A stretch of DNA of 24,960 nt, from contig CAJJTI010000009.1 in the NCBI GenBank assembly GCA_905194705.1, positions 1 through 24,960 on the forward strand, written 5' to 3'. Position numbers and translations under genes: made by a program. Numbering within the stretch: position 1 is the first letter of the stretch; each line of letters begins with the position of its first letter. Of the stretch, positions 1-7,087 are shown in pieces. The DNA is from an uncultured Solobacterium sp. (GTDB lineage: Bacteria; Bacillota_I; Bacilli_A; Erysipelotrichales; Erysipelotrichaceae). The notes below the pieces were generated by a model. The model was not told the origin of the DNA and searched no databases. It worked only from the letters and a program-made list of their open reading frames with translations.

Positions 1-2
1 AT

Positions 3-2483
3 GACTTCTTCTCAGCAGAAAGCAGTCATATCTATGATAAAAATGGAGATTTAATCGCTGACGTAGGAACAACAATTCGTGAGAATGTTACTTACGATGA
101 GTTATCCGAATCATTAGTTGATGCCTTCTTATCCGTAGAAGACTCTCGATTCTTCGAACATGATGGCTTCGATATGCCTCGTTTCATTAAATCAGCTCTA
201 ACAACATTCAAAAATATCTTAACGCATAACTCTGCTAGACAAGGTGGTTCTACATTTACCATGCAGTTAGTAAAACTAACCTACTTCCAGAATGATGATA
301 CTGGCGTAACACGTACTAAAGACGTTGAATATAAGGTACAACAAATTGCTTTAGCTAGAGAACTGGAGAAGAAAACTAACAAAAAAGCTATCTTTGAAAT
401 GTACTTGAATAAAATGAACTTTGGTGGTTCAGGCAATATCAGAGGTATTGAAAAAGCTGCTCAATACTACTATGGAAAACATGCAGGCGAATTAAATTTA
501 GCAGAAAGTGCAATGCTTGCTGGTGTAATTAACTCACCTTATTACTACGATCCGCATAACTTCTTAGATTATGCAACAAAAAGAAGAAATACTGTTTTAT
601 ATCTCATGAAACGTCATGGATATATTACTGAAAAAGAATATAAATTAGCTTGTCAAATTAAAGTAGAAGATACCTTAATTGATCCGAGTGATGCTAAAGG
701 TTCTACTTATGCTTATCAATCTTATATTGATACAGCTATCAAAGAAGCTCAATCTTTAACTGGACAAGATCCATTAAGTGTAGCTATGGATATATATACA
801 TATATGGATCCTGCTGCTCAACAAGTTATGGATGATATCCAATCAGGAAATAATGAGAATGTAATCTTCCCTGATGAACTCATGGAAGTTGGTATCATCT
901 CTGAAAATAACCAGACTGGTGAAATTGTTGCGATTGGTGGTGGCAGAAACTATGGTCGTGGTGGATCAATGTTACTAAATCACGCTACTCAACAATACAA
1001 ACAACCAGGTTCCAGTATTAAACCAGTTGTTGACTACGCTCCAGCATTTGAATATCTAGGCTGGTCAACAAGCCATGTTGTTACTGATAAACCTATCCGC
1101 TATGCAGGTACAGATGTTGTCATTCGAAATGCAAGTGGTAACTATGGTGGACAAATGACATTACAACATGCGGTTAGTATGTCCTTAAATACACCAGCTA
1201 TTCAAACATTACAGGAAGTAATTGAAACAGCTGGATGGCAAACAGTCGTTGATTATATTAAGAGTTTAGGATTCTCACAAGTTACTGATAATAACTTCGA
1301 TATAGGTTTTGCGATTGGTGGTTCTAACTTTACATGTACACCACAAGAATTAATGGCTGCTAATGCAGTATTAATGAATGGTGGTTATTACATTAAACCT
1401 CATACAATTTCTAAGATAACATTTAGAAACGGTATGCAGGAACCAATTACTCCTACTTATGAAAAGACTCAAGTATTAAGTGAAGAAGCAGCATTCTTAA
1501 CAGCAGTATTAATGCAAAATGTTGTTCCTCAATATGTATTTACACAATTATTGCAAAGAGATTATCCAGTATATGCAAAAACTGGAACAACTGACTGGGG
1601 AAGTGAAGGTTTACAATACAACATTCCACAGGGTGCTTCTAAAGATAAATGGATGATTTCTCAAACAAGTCAATACACAACAGCTGTATGGATTGGATAT
1701 GAAAAAGGTGTAAAAGACGCTAATACATATTTTGATAACTACAAACAGAATTTAAATATTCAAGGTAAGATTTCTAATGAAGTATTATCTGTACTAAATG
1801 ATGCAATTAAACCACAAGGTGTTCAAAAACCTGAAGGTGTAACTTCCATTACACATATCTTAGGAACATTTCCTTATGCTAGACCTATTGAGGGAATGGA
1901 TGCTGGTTTAATTACAACAGGCTATATTAAAGCTGATAAAGCTGAACTAGTTGATCCTGAAACTGCAGATGCAGTAGAAGATATTACAGAATTCCACGCT
2001 GATTATGAAGATGGAACAATTAATATTACTTGGGGCGTTTACCCAAATCCAGAAAAGCTACAAGTAGCAGACAGTACAATGGATATAAGCTTATATAATG
2101 GTGATACATTACTTGTAGAAGCTTATGGTAATAGAATATTTGATTACAGCTGGATCTTTGGCCCAATACGTTATAAAGCTAGATTCAAACAAAATGGTGA
2201 AGTTAAAGCAGAAATAAGTAGCGAATCTGAAAACTACAGTGAAGGAATTGATTTAGAACCTGATACAGATACTGAAGCTTGTGGTTTCTATGGCTATGAA
2301 TCTGGTCAAAGTCAATCAAATGAATACTGCTATACATTCCGCACACCTAAGGAAGAAAAGAAGGAAGACCCTGAACCAACACCAACTCCAGAAGCTACTC
2401 CTACTCCAACTCCTGAGGCTACACCAACACCAGAACCAACACAAGTTCCTGAAGCTACTGCAACTCCAGAAACAAATGAGTAA
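3..2483 (+). CDS. Class A penicillin-binding protein (PBP1A-like), 5' end outside window
   Basis: Bifunctional peptidoglycan synthase of the membrane outer face: it polymerises glycan strands from lipid II and cross-links stem peptides. The reading frame is open from base 3, so the start lies upstream and the cytoplasmic/membrane anchor is missing; 826 codons are visible. The glycosyltransferase (GT51) domain shows EDSRFFEHDGFD just before the first in-frame ATG (174), then QGGSTFTMQLVK and a YLNKMNFGG motif. The transpeptidase domain has the catalytic SSIK (Ser codon at 1011), SLN near 1185 and KTGTTD at 1578. After about 1980 comes a fibronectin-like segment, then a tail of about 35 residues made of PTPTPEAT-type repeats, probably wall-spanning. 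It ends at a terminator shared with the opposing nth gene. The family call is secure; the exact paralogue (PBP1A, 1B or 2A type) is not decided. Confidence 0.95.
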   Translation, partial: DFFSAESSHIYDKNGDLIADVGTTIRENVTYDELSESLVDAFLSVEDSRFFEHDGFDMPRFIKSALTTFKNILTHNSARQGGSTFTMQLVKLTYFQNDDTGVTRTKDVEYKVQQIALARELEKKTNKKAIFEMYLNKMNFGGSGNIRGIEKAAQYYYGKHAGELNLAESAMLAGVINSPYYYDPHNFLDYATKRRNTVLYLMKRHGYITEKEYKLACQIKVEDTLIDPSDAKGSTYAYQSYIDTAIKEAQSLTGQDPLSVAMDIYTYMDPAAQQVMDDIQSGNNENVIFPDELMEVGIISENNQTGEIVAIGGGRNYGRGGSMLLNHATQQYKQPGSSIKPVVDYAPAFEYLGWSTSHVVTDKPIRYAGTDVVIRNASGNYGGQMTLQHAVSMSLNTPAIQTLQEVIETAGWQTVVDYIKSLGFSQVTDNNFDIGFAIGGSNFTCTPQELMAANAVLMNGGYYIKPHTISKITFRNGMQEPITPTYEKTQVLSEEAAFLTAVLMQNVVPQYVFTQLLQRDYPVYAKTGTTDWGSEGLQYNIPQGASKDKWMISQTSQYTTAVWIGYEKGVKDANTYFDNYKQNLNIQGKISNEVLSVLNDAIKPQGVQKPEGVTSITHILGTFPYARPIEGMDAGLITTGYIKADKAELVDPETADAVEDITEFHADYEDGTINITWGVYPNPEKLQVADSTMDISLYNGDTLLVEAYGNRIFDYSWIFGPIRYKARFKQNGEVKAEISSESENYSEGIDLEPDTDTEACGFYGYESGQSQSNEYCYTFRTPKEEKKEDPEPTPTPEATPTPTPEATPTPEPTQVPEATATPETNE

Positions 2484-2487
2484 AAGA

Positions 2488-2527
2488 AAAGATTGTTCAC
2501 TAATTAAAGTGGGCAATCTTTATTTTT
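2488..2527. terminator. Bidirectional Rho-independent terminator between pbp and nth
   Basis: Two 13-base arms (2488-2500 and 2509-2521) pair throughout with two G-U wobbles on the plus strand. They are followed by a T-rich run (ATTTTTTG) on the plus strand and by TTTTCTTTTA on the minus strand. It sits between two convergent genes and overlaps the nth stop codon at 2520, so it can end both transcripts. Confidence 0.85.
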
Positions 2528-3140
2528 TGTATTCTTTACAAATTGAAGTAAATGGACATTTATCACATTCAGGGTTTCTAGAATGACATAAATATCTACC
2601 GAAGAAGATAAACTGATGATGAGATTTAATCCATTTGTCTCTTGGTATTTTTCTTTTTAACTTCTTTTCTACAGTTAATAAATCATCATCTTTTTTAGCT
2701 AAACCAAGTCTTTTAGAAACACGGTTAACATGTGTATCTACTGCTAAAGATGGAATATTATAACATTCACTCAAGATAACATTTGCACATTTTCTACCTA
2801 CTCCTGGTAATGTAACTAAATCTTTCATGTTATCAGGAATAACACCATGATATTTATCCACTACTACTTTTGCCATACCTTGAATAGCTTTAGCTTTATT
2901 ACGATATAAACCTAAAGAATTGATTTCTTTTTCTATTGTCTCTAAATCAGCTTCAGCTAAAGATTCAATAGTAGGATATTTTTTAAATAATGATTCTGTC
3001 ACTTTATTTACTGAAGCATCGGTTGTTTGTGCACTTAAAATAACAGCAACTGTCATTTCATAATTATTTTTATGATTAAGTTCACATCTTGCATCAGGAA
3101 ATAAAATATCCAGTTCTTTTAATATTTCTTCAGTCAACAT
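2520..3140 (-). CDS. nth: Endonuclease III (DNA glycosylase/AP lyase)
   Basis: Base-excision repair enzyme that removes oxidised pyrimidines and cuts the AP site. The 206-residue protein has the usual length. The helix-hairpin-helix motif LPGVGRKCANV contains the catalytic lysine, and VDTHVNRVSKRLG contains the catalytic aspartate. The C-terminus holds the 4Fe-4S ligands in the expected C-x6-C-x2-C-x5-C spacing (CHSRNPECDKCPFTSIC). The start ATG overlaps the last 11 bases of dnaD, so the two genes are translationally coupled; the dnaD-nth order is the common Firmicutes arrangement. The gene ends at the shared terminator with the penicillin-binding protein gene. Confidence 0.96.
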   Translation of the reverse strand: MLTEEILKELDILFPDARCELNHKNNYEMTVAVILSAQTTDASVNKVTESLFKKYPTIESLAEADLETIEKEINSLGLYRNKAKAIQGMAKVVVDKYHGVIPDNMKDLVTLPGVGRKCANVILSECYNIPSLAVDTHVNRVSKRLGLAKKDDDLLTVEKKLKRKIPRDKWIKSHHQFIFFGRYLCHSRNPECDKCPFTSICKEYKK

Positions 3141-3672
3141 ATTTGCCTGCTTCTATCATTTCCAGAGATACATTTTTATCTCTCCAGTTGCATAATATTT
3201 TATCAATATAAGCTAAATTCATCTTTTGATATGCACTTGCTGTACGTAAAGCATAAATAATCATCTGTTTATCATACATATGATTCCATTCACTGATTTT
3301 TTTCATTTCATTTTGTGATAAAGGTCTACCAAATTCTGTTTCAAACAAATCAAATAAAGGACTCTCTGTAACTCTTGTATCATGAGCGATATCAATATCA
3401 AAAAGACCATCTAAAATAAAGGAAACTTTATCTCCTTGCGCTTGAATATCTAAATATTTTTTAGCACATAAACCACCCAGTACAATATCTAAATCCTTTT
3501 TAGATAATCTTGTTTTTGCGCATAAAACATCAGAAGTAATCGTCATATGATGTTCATTTAAAAAGTCTATAACTAATACTGTAATTAAATCAGTATGTGT
3601 TAAATTTAATAATTCAATATTATCTAATATCCAGTCACGGTGATTAACATACTTTTGTTCATACCATTTCAT
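3130..3672 (-). CDS. dnaD: DnaD-family primosomal protein
   Basis: DnaD helps load the replicative helicase during initiation and restart in Firmicutes. The 180-residue protein has an N-terminal winged-helix-like region (about 1-95) and a C-terminal DnaD domain (about 105-170) with LFDLFETEFGRPLS and the conserved YxxxIxxxW helix seen as YIDKILCNW. It is shorter than the roughly 230-residue Bacillus protein, mainly for lack of the unstructured tail. Its ATG follows GGGAG at a usual distance. The stop lies inside the start of nth, with an 11-base overlap, so the pair is one operon. Assignment rests on domain pattern plus the nth neighbour. Confidence 0.88.
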   Translation of the reverse strand: MKWYEQKYVNHRDWILDNIELLNLTHTDLITVLVIDFLNEHHMTITSDVLCAKTRLSKKDLDIVLGGLCAKKYLDIQAQGDKVSFILDGLFDIDIAHDTRVTESPLFDLFETEFGRPLSQNEMKKISEWNHMYDKQMIIYALRTASAYQKMNLAYIDKILCNWRDKNVSLEMIEAGKYVD

Positions 3673-3704
3673 TAACTATTTCTCCCTTCTATTTGTTTTC
3701 TTAA

Positions 3705-3733
3705 TTGCAAAGACCATATCAGAATGATAAAAT
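3705..3733 (+). promoter_or_regulatory. Strong sigma-A promoter with extended -10, leaderless configuration
   Basis: TTGCAA (3705-3710), a 17-base spacer and TAAAAT (3728-3733), with the TG of an extended -10 at 3725-3726. Transcription should begin about 7 bases after the -10, at 3740-3741, exactly where the downstream ATG (3741) lies. No Shine-Dalgarno sequence precedes that ATG. Confidence 0.7.
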
Positions 3734-3740
3734 CTCATAT

Positions 3741-4268
3741 ATGTTAAAAAAATTATTATTCACATTTTTAGTACTTCTTATGTTATACAGTGGCATAGTT
3801 ATTGGCTATGCAGTATTTGAACCGGTTTCTCTTGATGCATCAATGTCTACCTTGTCATTATATGACATTATTGATTATGCATCTGTACGTGATTATACAC
3901 TAAGTGATCAGACAGGTGACGTGCATTATTACTATTTCTGTTCACCAGAAAATAACGATTGCATATATATGCAAAATACAGTTCTTAAGACTATTGAAGA
4001 TGAAGAAAACATTAATTTATTCTCTATTCTTGAATATGTTGATATTACTGATTTAATCAACAATCTGCAAATCAACACTTTAAAAAATGAGTGGTCCATC
4101 AATAGTTTTCCTGCCTTTGTAACGTGTCACGTAGAAAATAATACAATTGTAATAGACCATGCAATTTCTGCATCAAGTCAAAGTCCTTTATCTAAAGAAG
4201 CAATTAAACTCTGGTTATTTCAAAGTGGTTTAACTGAAAATAAATCTATTGAAACACCTAATCCTTGA
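3741..4268 (+). CDS. Membrane-anchored thioredoxin-fold-like protein (function unknown)
   Basis: A 175-residue protein starting MLKKLLFTFLVLLML: a short basic end and one hydrophobic segment (about residues 4-24), so a signal anchor with the rest outside. An in-frame TTG at 3705 is rejected as start because it is the promoter -35 box itself. The outer part has HYYYFCSPENNDC, two cysteines six residues apart at the place where thioredoxins carry CxxC, then a long helix-like segment. A SFPAF stretch about 95 residues later resembles the cis-proline loop. This suggests a divergent thioredoxin or an accessory protein of that fold; the altered cysteine spacing makes redox activity uncertain. The gene is alone between two minus-strand operons and overlaps the end of rsfS tail-to-tail by 11 bases. 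No family name recognised with certainty. Confidence 0.7.
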   Translation: MLKKLLFTFLVLLMLYSGIVIGYAVFEPVSLDASMSTLSLYDIIDYASVRDYTLSDQTGDVHYYYFCSPENNDCIYMQNTVLKTIEDEENINLFSILEYVDITDLINNLQINTLKNEWSINSFPAFVTCHVENNTIVIDHAISASSQSPLSKEAIKLWLFQSGLTENKSIETPNP

Positions 4269-4605
4269 TATCTGTATAATGTTCCATCGGTAAATCAGAC
4301 CATAAGTTTTCAAGACGATATTGAGTGCGTGCATCTTCTGTAAAGATATGTACAACTACTGTATATAAATCTACTAAGATCCATGAGCTGTTATCTTCGC
4401 CTTCTCTAACACGAACATCATACCCTGCTTTATGAGCAGCATCGATTAAATCATTTGCAAGTGAAGCAGCATGTCTTACATTTTTCGCTGTTGCAATAAC
4501 AAAATAATCTGCAAATGGACTAGTTCCACGTAAATCAATTGCTACAATATTTTCAGCTAATTTTTCTGATAATTTCTTTTCTGTAAATTCTAATAATTCA
4601 TCCAT
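4258..4605 (-). CDS. rsfS: Ribosomal silencing factor RsfS
   Basis: RsfS (YqeL in Bacillus) binds ribosomal protein uL14 on the large subunit and blocks subunit joining when nutrients are short. The 115-residue protein has the full family pattern: DLRGTSPFADYFVIATA near residue 24, then EGEDNSSWILVDLYTVVVHIF and the R-Y-LE-LW motif (TQYRLENLW). It is the last recognised gene of the long minus-strand operon that begins at parE. An AAGGA lies just before its ATG. I see no terminator behind it, so its transcript may run on antisense to the thioredoxin-like gene. Confidence 0.95.
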   Translation of the reverse strand: MDELLEFTEKKLSEKLAENIVAIDLRGTSPFADYFVIATAKNVRHAASLANDLIDAAHKAGYDVRVREGEDNSSWILVDLYTVVVHIFTEDARTQYRLENLWSDLPMEHYTDIKD

Positions 4606-4617
4606 ATTCCTTTTTCC

Positions 4618-4941
4618 TTATTTTCTTAAATCTCTATTGATGAGTTCATCTTTTGTTTTTTCTACAGGATATTTTTTCGCATTTTTTATCATTTTCATTT
4701 GGACGATTTCATCCATATCTAACCCTAGTTTATCGAGCAATTGTTGCGAATAAATGATAACATCTGCAATTTCTTCTGAAACATGATTTAAATCATATTC
4801 TGTATCATTCCATTGGAAACATTCTAATAATTCTCCAGCTTCAATAGAAATCGATTTTGCTAAATTCCCTGGTGTATGAAACTGGTCCCAGTTTCTTTCA
4901 TCAATAAAATCTCTTATGATCTTTTTTGTTTCTTCTTTCAT
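4618..4941 (-). CDS. MazG-like nucleotide pyrophosphohydrolase (RS21-C6/dCTPase-like)
   Basis: All-alpha NTP pyrophosphohydrolase that cleaves (d)NTPs to NMP and pyrophosphate, a nucleotide-pool cleaning role. The 107-residue chain carries the metal-binding pattern: EAGELLE (residues 34-40) followed by EEIAD (56-60). The FHTPGNLAKSISIEAGELLE stretch resembles the RS21-C6/DCTPP1 branch more than classic MazG. Its start overlaps the stop of the nadD/yqeK fusion by four bases (ATGA), and rsfS follows after 12 bases. In Bacillus the comparable place next to rsfS holds the methyltransferase yqeM, so the position here is a local variation. The substrate cannot be decided from sequence. Confidence 0.88.
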   Translation of the reverse strand: MKEETKKIIRDFIDERNWDQFHTPGNLAKSISIEAGELLECFQWNDTEYDLNHVSEEIADVIIYSQQLLDKLGLDMDEIVQMKMIKNAKKYPVEKTKDELINRDLRK

Positions 4942-5750
4942 GCATTTTCCTTCTTACGATATGCTTCACTTTCTTTAATACATAAGTCAAAGCCTTGTTT
5001 TAGACTTTTTCTGGTTAAGTTTAATTCCTTGGAAGCATCATATCCTCTAGTTGGTTCACATTTATCTGCAATATATAGTACTTTTGCATAATCACTCTTA
5101 CCTGTGCCTAATGTATGATGCCAAATCGCATTTAATATCCTTGGATCGTGTAATCCCATTTCTTTTTTCAAGAAAAAGACAGCTGTTTCACTATGCCATA
5201 CTTTAGGACTCATTGAAGTAATCTTAGGATCATATATATCTAAAATATCTTTATTCCATTCATCAGGTTTATTTTTAGTAATATCATGCAAAATTCCCAT
5301 TGTACTAGCGACATATTGATCTAAATGACTTGTAGAAGCTAAATCAATACATACATCTTTTACAGCTAAAGAATGCAAGTATCTTTTTTGATTGCAGTGG
5401 AATTTTACAGCACTTTCAAAATAGTATCCTTTTTGCAGTAATTCTTTTTTTATTCCTCTTGCTCCAAGATAAAAAGAACCATTTCTAATTTCTTCTTCAT
5501 CTATATTTGAAGCTTCTTTATGTAAGATAAGGTCATCATGATGAAAGTTATAATCAAGTAATAACTTACGATATGGTTTTATCGCTTTTTTTACTAATGA
5601 TTTTCTTTCACTAATAGAGATAGTTGCTTCATTTTCTATCTCAAAGACGACAAAAGAAAGCTTTTCATCTTTCATCCATGACAAAGCTTCTTTTAATTCT
5701 CTTTGTGAAATCGGATCAAATATCCCTTTAAATATACCTATTTTTCTCAT
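4938..5750 (-). CDS. yqeK: Fusion: degenerate NadD-like domain plus YqeK HD hydrolase
   Basis: A 270-residue protein. Residues 1-120 resemble nicotinate-nucleotide adenylyltransferase but look inactive: the start GIFKGIFDPISQREL replaces the nucleotide-binding GGxFDPxHxGH pattern, and the later SSTxIR signature appears as LGARGIKK. Residues 121-255 are a YqeK-type HD domain, a dinucleoside tetraphosphate (Ap4A) hydrolase, with HSLAV (H126), ILHDITK (H155-D156), WHSET (H186), AIWHHTLG (H211/H212) and YIADKCEPTRGYD (D229), all apparently intact. In Bacillus nadD and yqeK are separate neighbours in this same cluster, so fusion followed by NadD decay is likely. If so, NAD synthesis needs another adenylyltransferase elsewhere. 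The gene overlaps both neighbours by four bases. Confidence 0.87.
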   Translation of the reverse strand: MRKIGIFKGIFDPISQRELKEALSWMKDEKLSFVVFEIENEATISISERKSLVKKAIKPYRKLLLDYNFHHDDLILHKEASNIDEEEIRNGSFYLGARGIKKELLQKGYYFESAVKFHCNQKRYLHSLAVKDVCIDLASTSHLDQYVASTMGILHDITKNKPDEWNKDILDIYDPKITSMSPKVWHSETAVFFLKKEMGLHDPRILNAIWHHTLGTGKSDYAKVLYIADKCEPTRGYDASKELNLTRKSLKQGFDLCIKESEAYRKKENA

Positions 5751-6034
5751 GGTAAAATGATTTTTGGCTCTTTTGCTTTACGATATAATACAAAAACTCT
5801 ACCGATTTTTTGAACAACTTCACTCTTTGTATTCATCGCTAGATCAAAGATAATTTCATCAACATCATCACTTACTGTTTTTAATAATTTAATTTTTACT
5901 AATTCATGTGTTCTTAAAGCATCATCTACTGTCTGAATTAAATTATCACTTAAACCTTCTTTACCAATTTGGAATAATGCTGGTTCAGTCTGTGCTAAAG
6001 AACGTAAATAACTTTTTTGCTTACTTGTTAACAT
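5747..6034 (-). CDS. yhbY: YhbY-type CRM-domain RNA-binding protein
   Basis: A 95-residue CRM (YhbY) domain protein that binds pre-50S ribosomal particles. Visible hallmarks are LTSKQKSYLRSLAQTEPALF at the N-terminus, the GxxG-like loop QIGKEGLSDNLIQTV, ALRTHELVKIKLL, and a basic end with IGRVFVLYRKAKEPKIILP. It overlaps yqeH by one base and the nadD/yqeK fusion by four, as expected for translational coupling in this ribosome-assembly cluster (yqeI in Bacillus). Confidence 0.94.
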   Translation of the reverse strand: MLTSKQKSYLRSLAQTEPALFQIGKEGLSDNLIQTVDDALRTHELVKIKLLKTVSDDVDEIIFDLAMNTKSEVVQKIGRVFVLYRKAKEPKIILP

Positions 6035-6990
6035 TAAAACATCGCCTTTCTAATTGTTACATTAACGCCACTTGGTACGCTAACTTCAATTGTTTTTGCT
6101 TGCCCACTTATACTAACCCATCCTAAACCATCAATAACAATATCTTGTTTTGGAAATGACTTAGGAAATACCTGTTTCTTAAACGTTTTGGTACATGGTG
6201 TAGGTTTTAATAGTTTACCATATTGTTTATCCCACAACTCATCTGCACGATTAACTTTTGAACGATGTGGTTTTTCTAAATGTTCACCAAGATAGAATAC
6301 AACTGATGCTTTGAATACATTTAAGAAATCAATACGGCATAAGCCACCAATCGCAAAACTTTGATCTTCATGAATTTGATAAATCATCGGCTTAACTTCT
6401 TTTGTAGGTAGAATTTCTTTAATATCTTTTTCATCTACCTGCATTAACATACTGTTTTCCATCTCAAAACCAGGTGTATCAATCCATGTAATACCATCTT
6501 TTTCTATTTTATTAAATGCTAAAGTTGTGCCAGGGTATCTACTGCTTGTTAGAATTTTCTCTCCAAGTAAAGCATTTAGTAATGTACTTTTACCCGCATT
6601 TGCTTTACCGATTACGATAACATTACGATTATCATAGAATCTTTCTATACTTTCTAGTACTGTATCTCTTCCTTCAGGAGAATGCATAGAGGTAAAGATT
6701 AATTCTTTAATCTTAATATTGTATTCTTTTAATCTTGTAAATATGAATTGAGCTATCTTCTGATTACTTACTGCTTTTGGTAATAAATCTCTTTTCGTTG
6801 CGACAAGAATAATGTCTCTATTTTCTAATCTTTTGGCTAGACCCTTAATCATATTTGACTCAAAATCAAATAAATCAATTACCCAGACAATTAACCCATC
6901 TTGCTTTTCAATTTCTTCCATTACCAAATGCGAATCAATTCCTTTACGCATGGAAACAGTTAAATCACCATAATGAATTAACGGAAACAT
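6034..6990 (-). CDS. yqeH: YqeH circularly permuted GTPase, main body (reading frame split from its zinc finger)
   Basis: GTPase needed for small ribosomal subunit assembly. The order of motifs is permuted as in YqeH: G4 as TKRDLLP first, then the P-loop GKANAGKST, PGTT (G2) and DTPGFE (G3), followed by the C-terminal domain. The largest open frame starts at an ATG at 6990 (MFPLIHYGDL), but this is not the natural start: no Shine-Dalgarno has proper spacing before it, and the Cys-rich N-terminus of the family is encoded just upstream in another frame (6978-7085). Adding one T in the run near 6979 would restore CERCFRLIHYGDL. Either a true one-base deletion or a sequencing error; reinitiation at 6990 could still make the GTPase body. 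Confidence 0.9.
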   Translation of the reverse strand: MFPLIHYGDLTVSMRKGIDSHLVMEEIEKQDGLIVWVIDLFDFESNMIKGLAKRLENRDIILVATKRDLLPKAVSNQKIAQFIFTRLKEYNIKIKELIFTSMHSPEGRDTVLESIERFYDNRNVIVIGKANAGKSTLLNALLGEKILTSSRYPGTTLAFNKIEKDGITWIDTPGFEMENSMLMQVDEKDIKEILPTKEVKPMIYQIHEDQSFAIGGLCRIDFLNVFKASVVFYLGEHLEKPHRSKVNRADELWDKQYGKLLKPTPCTKTFKKQVFPKSFPKQDIVIDGLGWVSISGQAKTIEVSVPSGVNVTIRKAMF

Positions 6991-7085
6991 CTTTCACAAT
7001 ACAAAGAATCTTTTTTAGGTGTATAACCTGTTAATTCTCTATGATCATATTGAAGAGTAACCCCACATCCTTTACATACTGCCAT
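6978..7085 (-). pseudogene. yqeH: Frameshifted N-terminal zinc-finger segment of YqeH
   Basis: A 35-codon frame begins at ATG 7085 and reads MAVCKGCGVTLQ, later GYTPKKDSLYCERCFR, then TAA at 6980-6978. The two CxxC pairs and GYTP are the treble-clef zinc finger that starts normal YqeH proteins. Its ribosome site is excellent: GAGGAG lies in the last codons of parC, eight bases before the ATG, and parC stops two bases before it. The rest of YqeH continues in the -1 frame from overlapping ATG 6990. Together they should be one protein of about 350 residues. This is the best evidence that 7085 is the original start. Confidence 0.85.
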
Positions 7086-7087
7086 AT

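Noticed and set aside
2281..2586. Glu/Leu-rich and Trp/Cys-rich open frames over the PBP tail on both strands
   Set aside because: Shadows of the PTPTPEAT-coding repeat in other frames; composition is an artefact of the CCA/ACT-rich codons.
6978..6992. Programmed -1 frameshift joining the YqeH zinc finger to the GTPase
   Set aside because: The bases before the stop (TTC CGT TAA) do not form an X-XXY-YYZ slippery heptamer, and re-pairing of CGT on CCG is poor. No strong downstream stem was seen. An indel or sequencing error is simpler.
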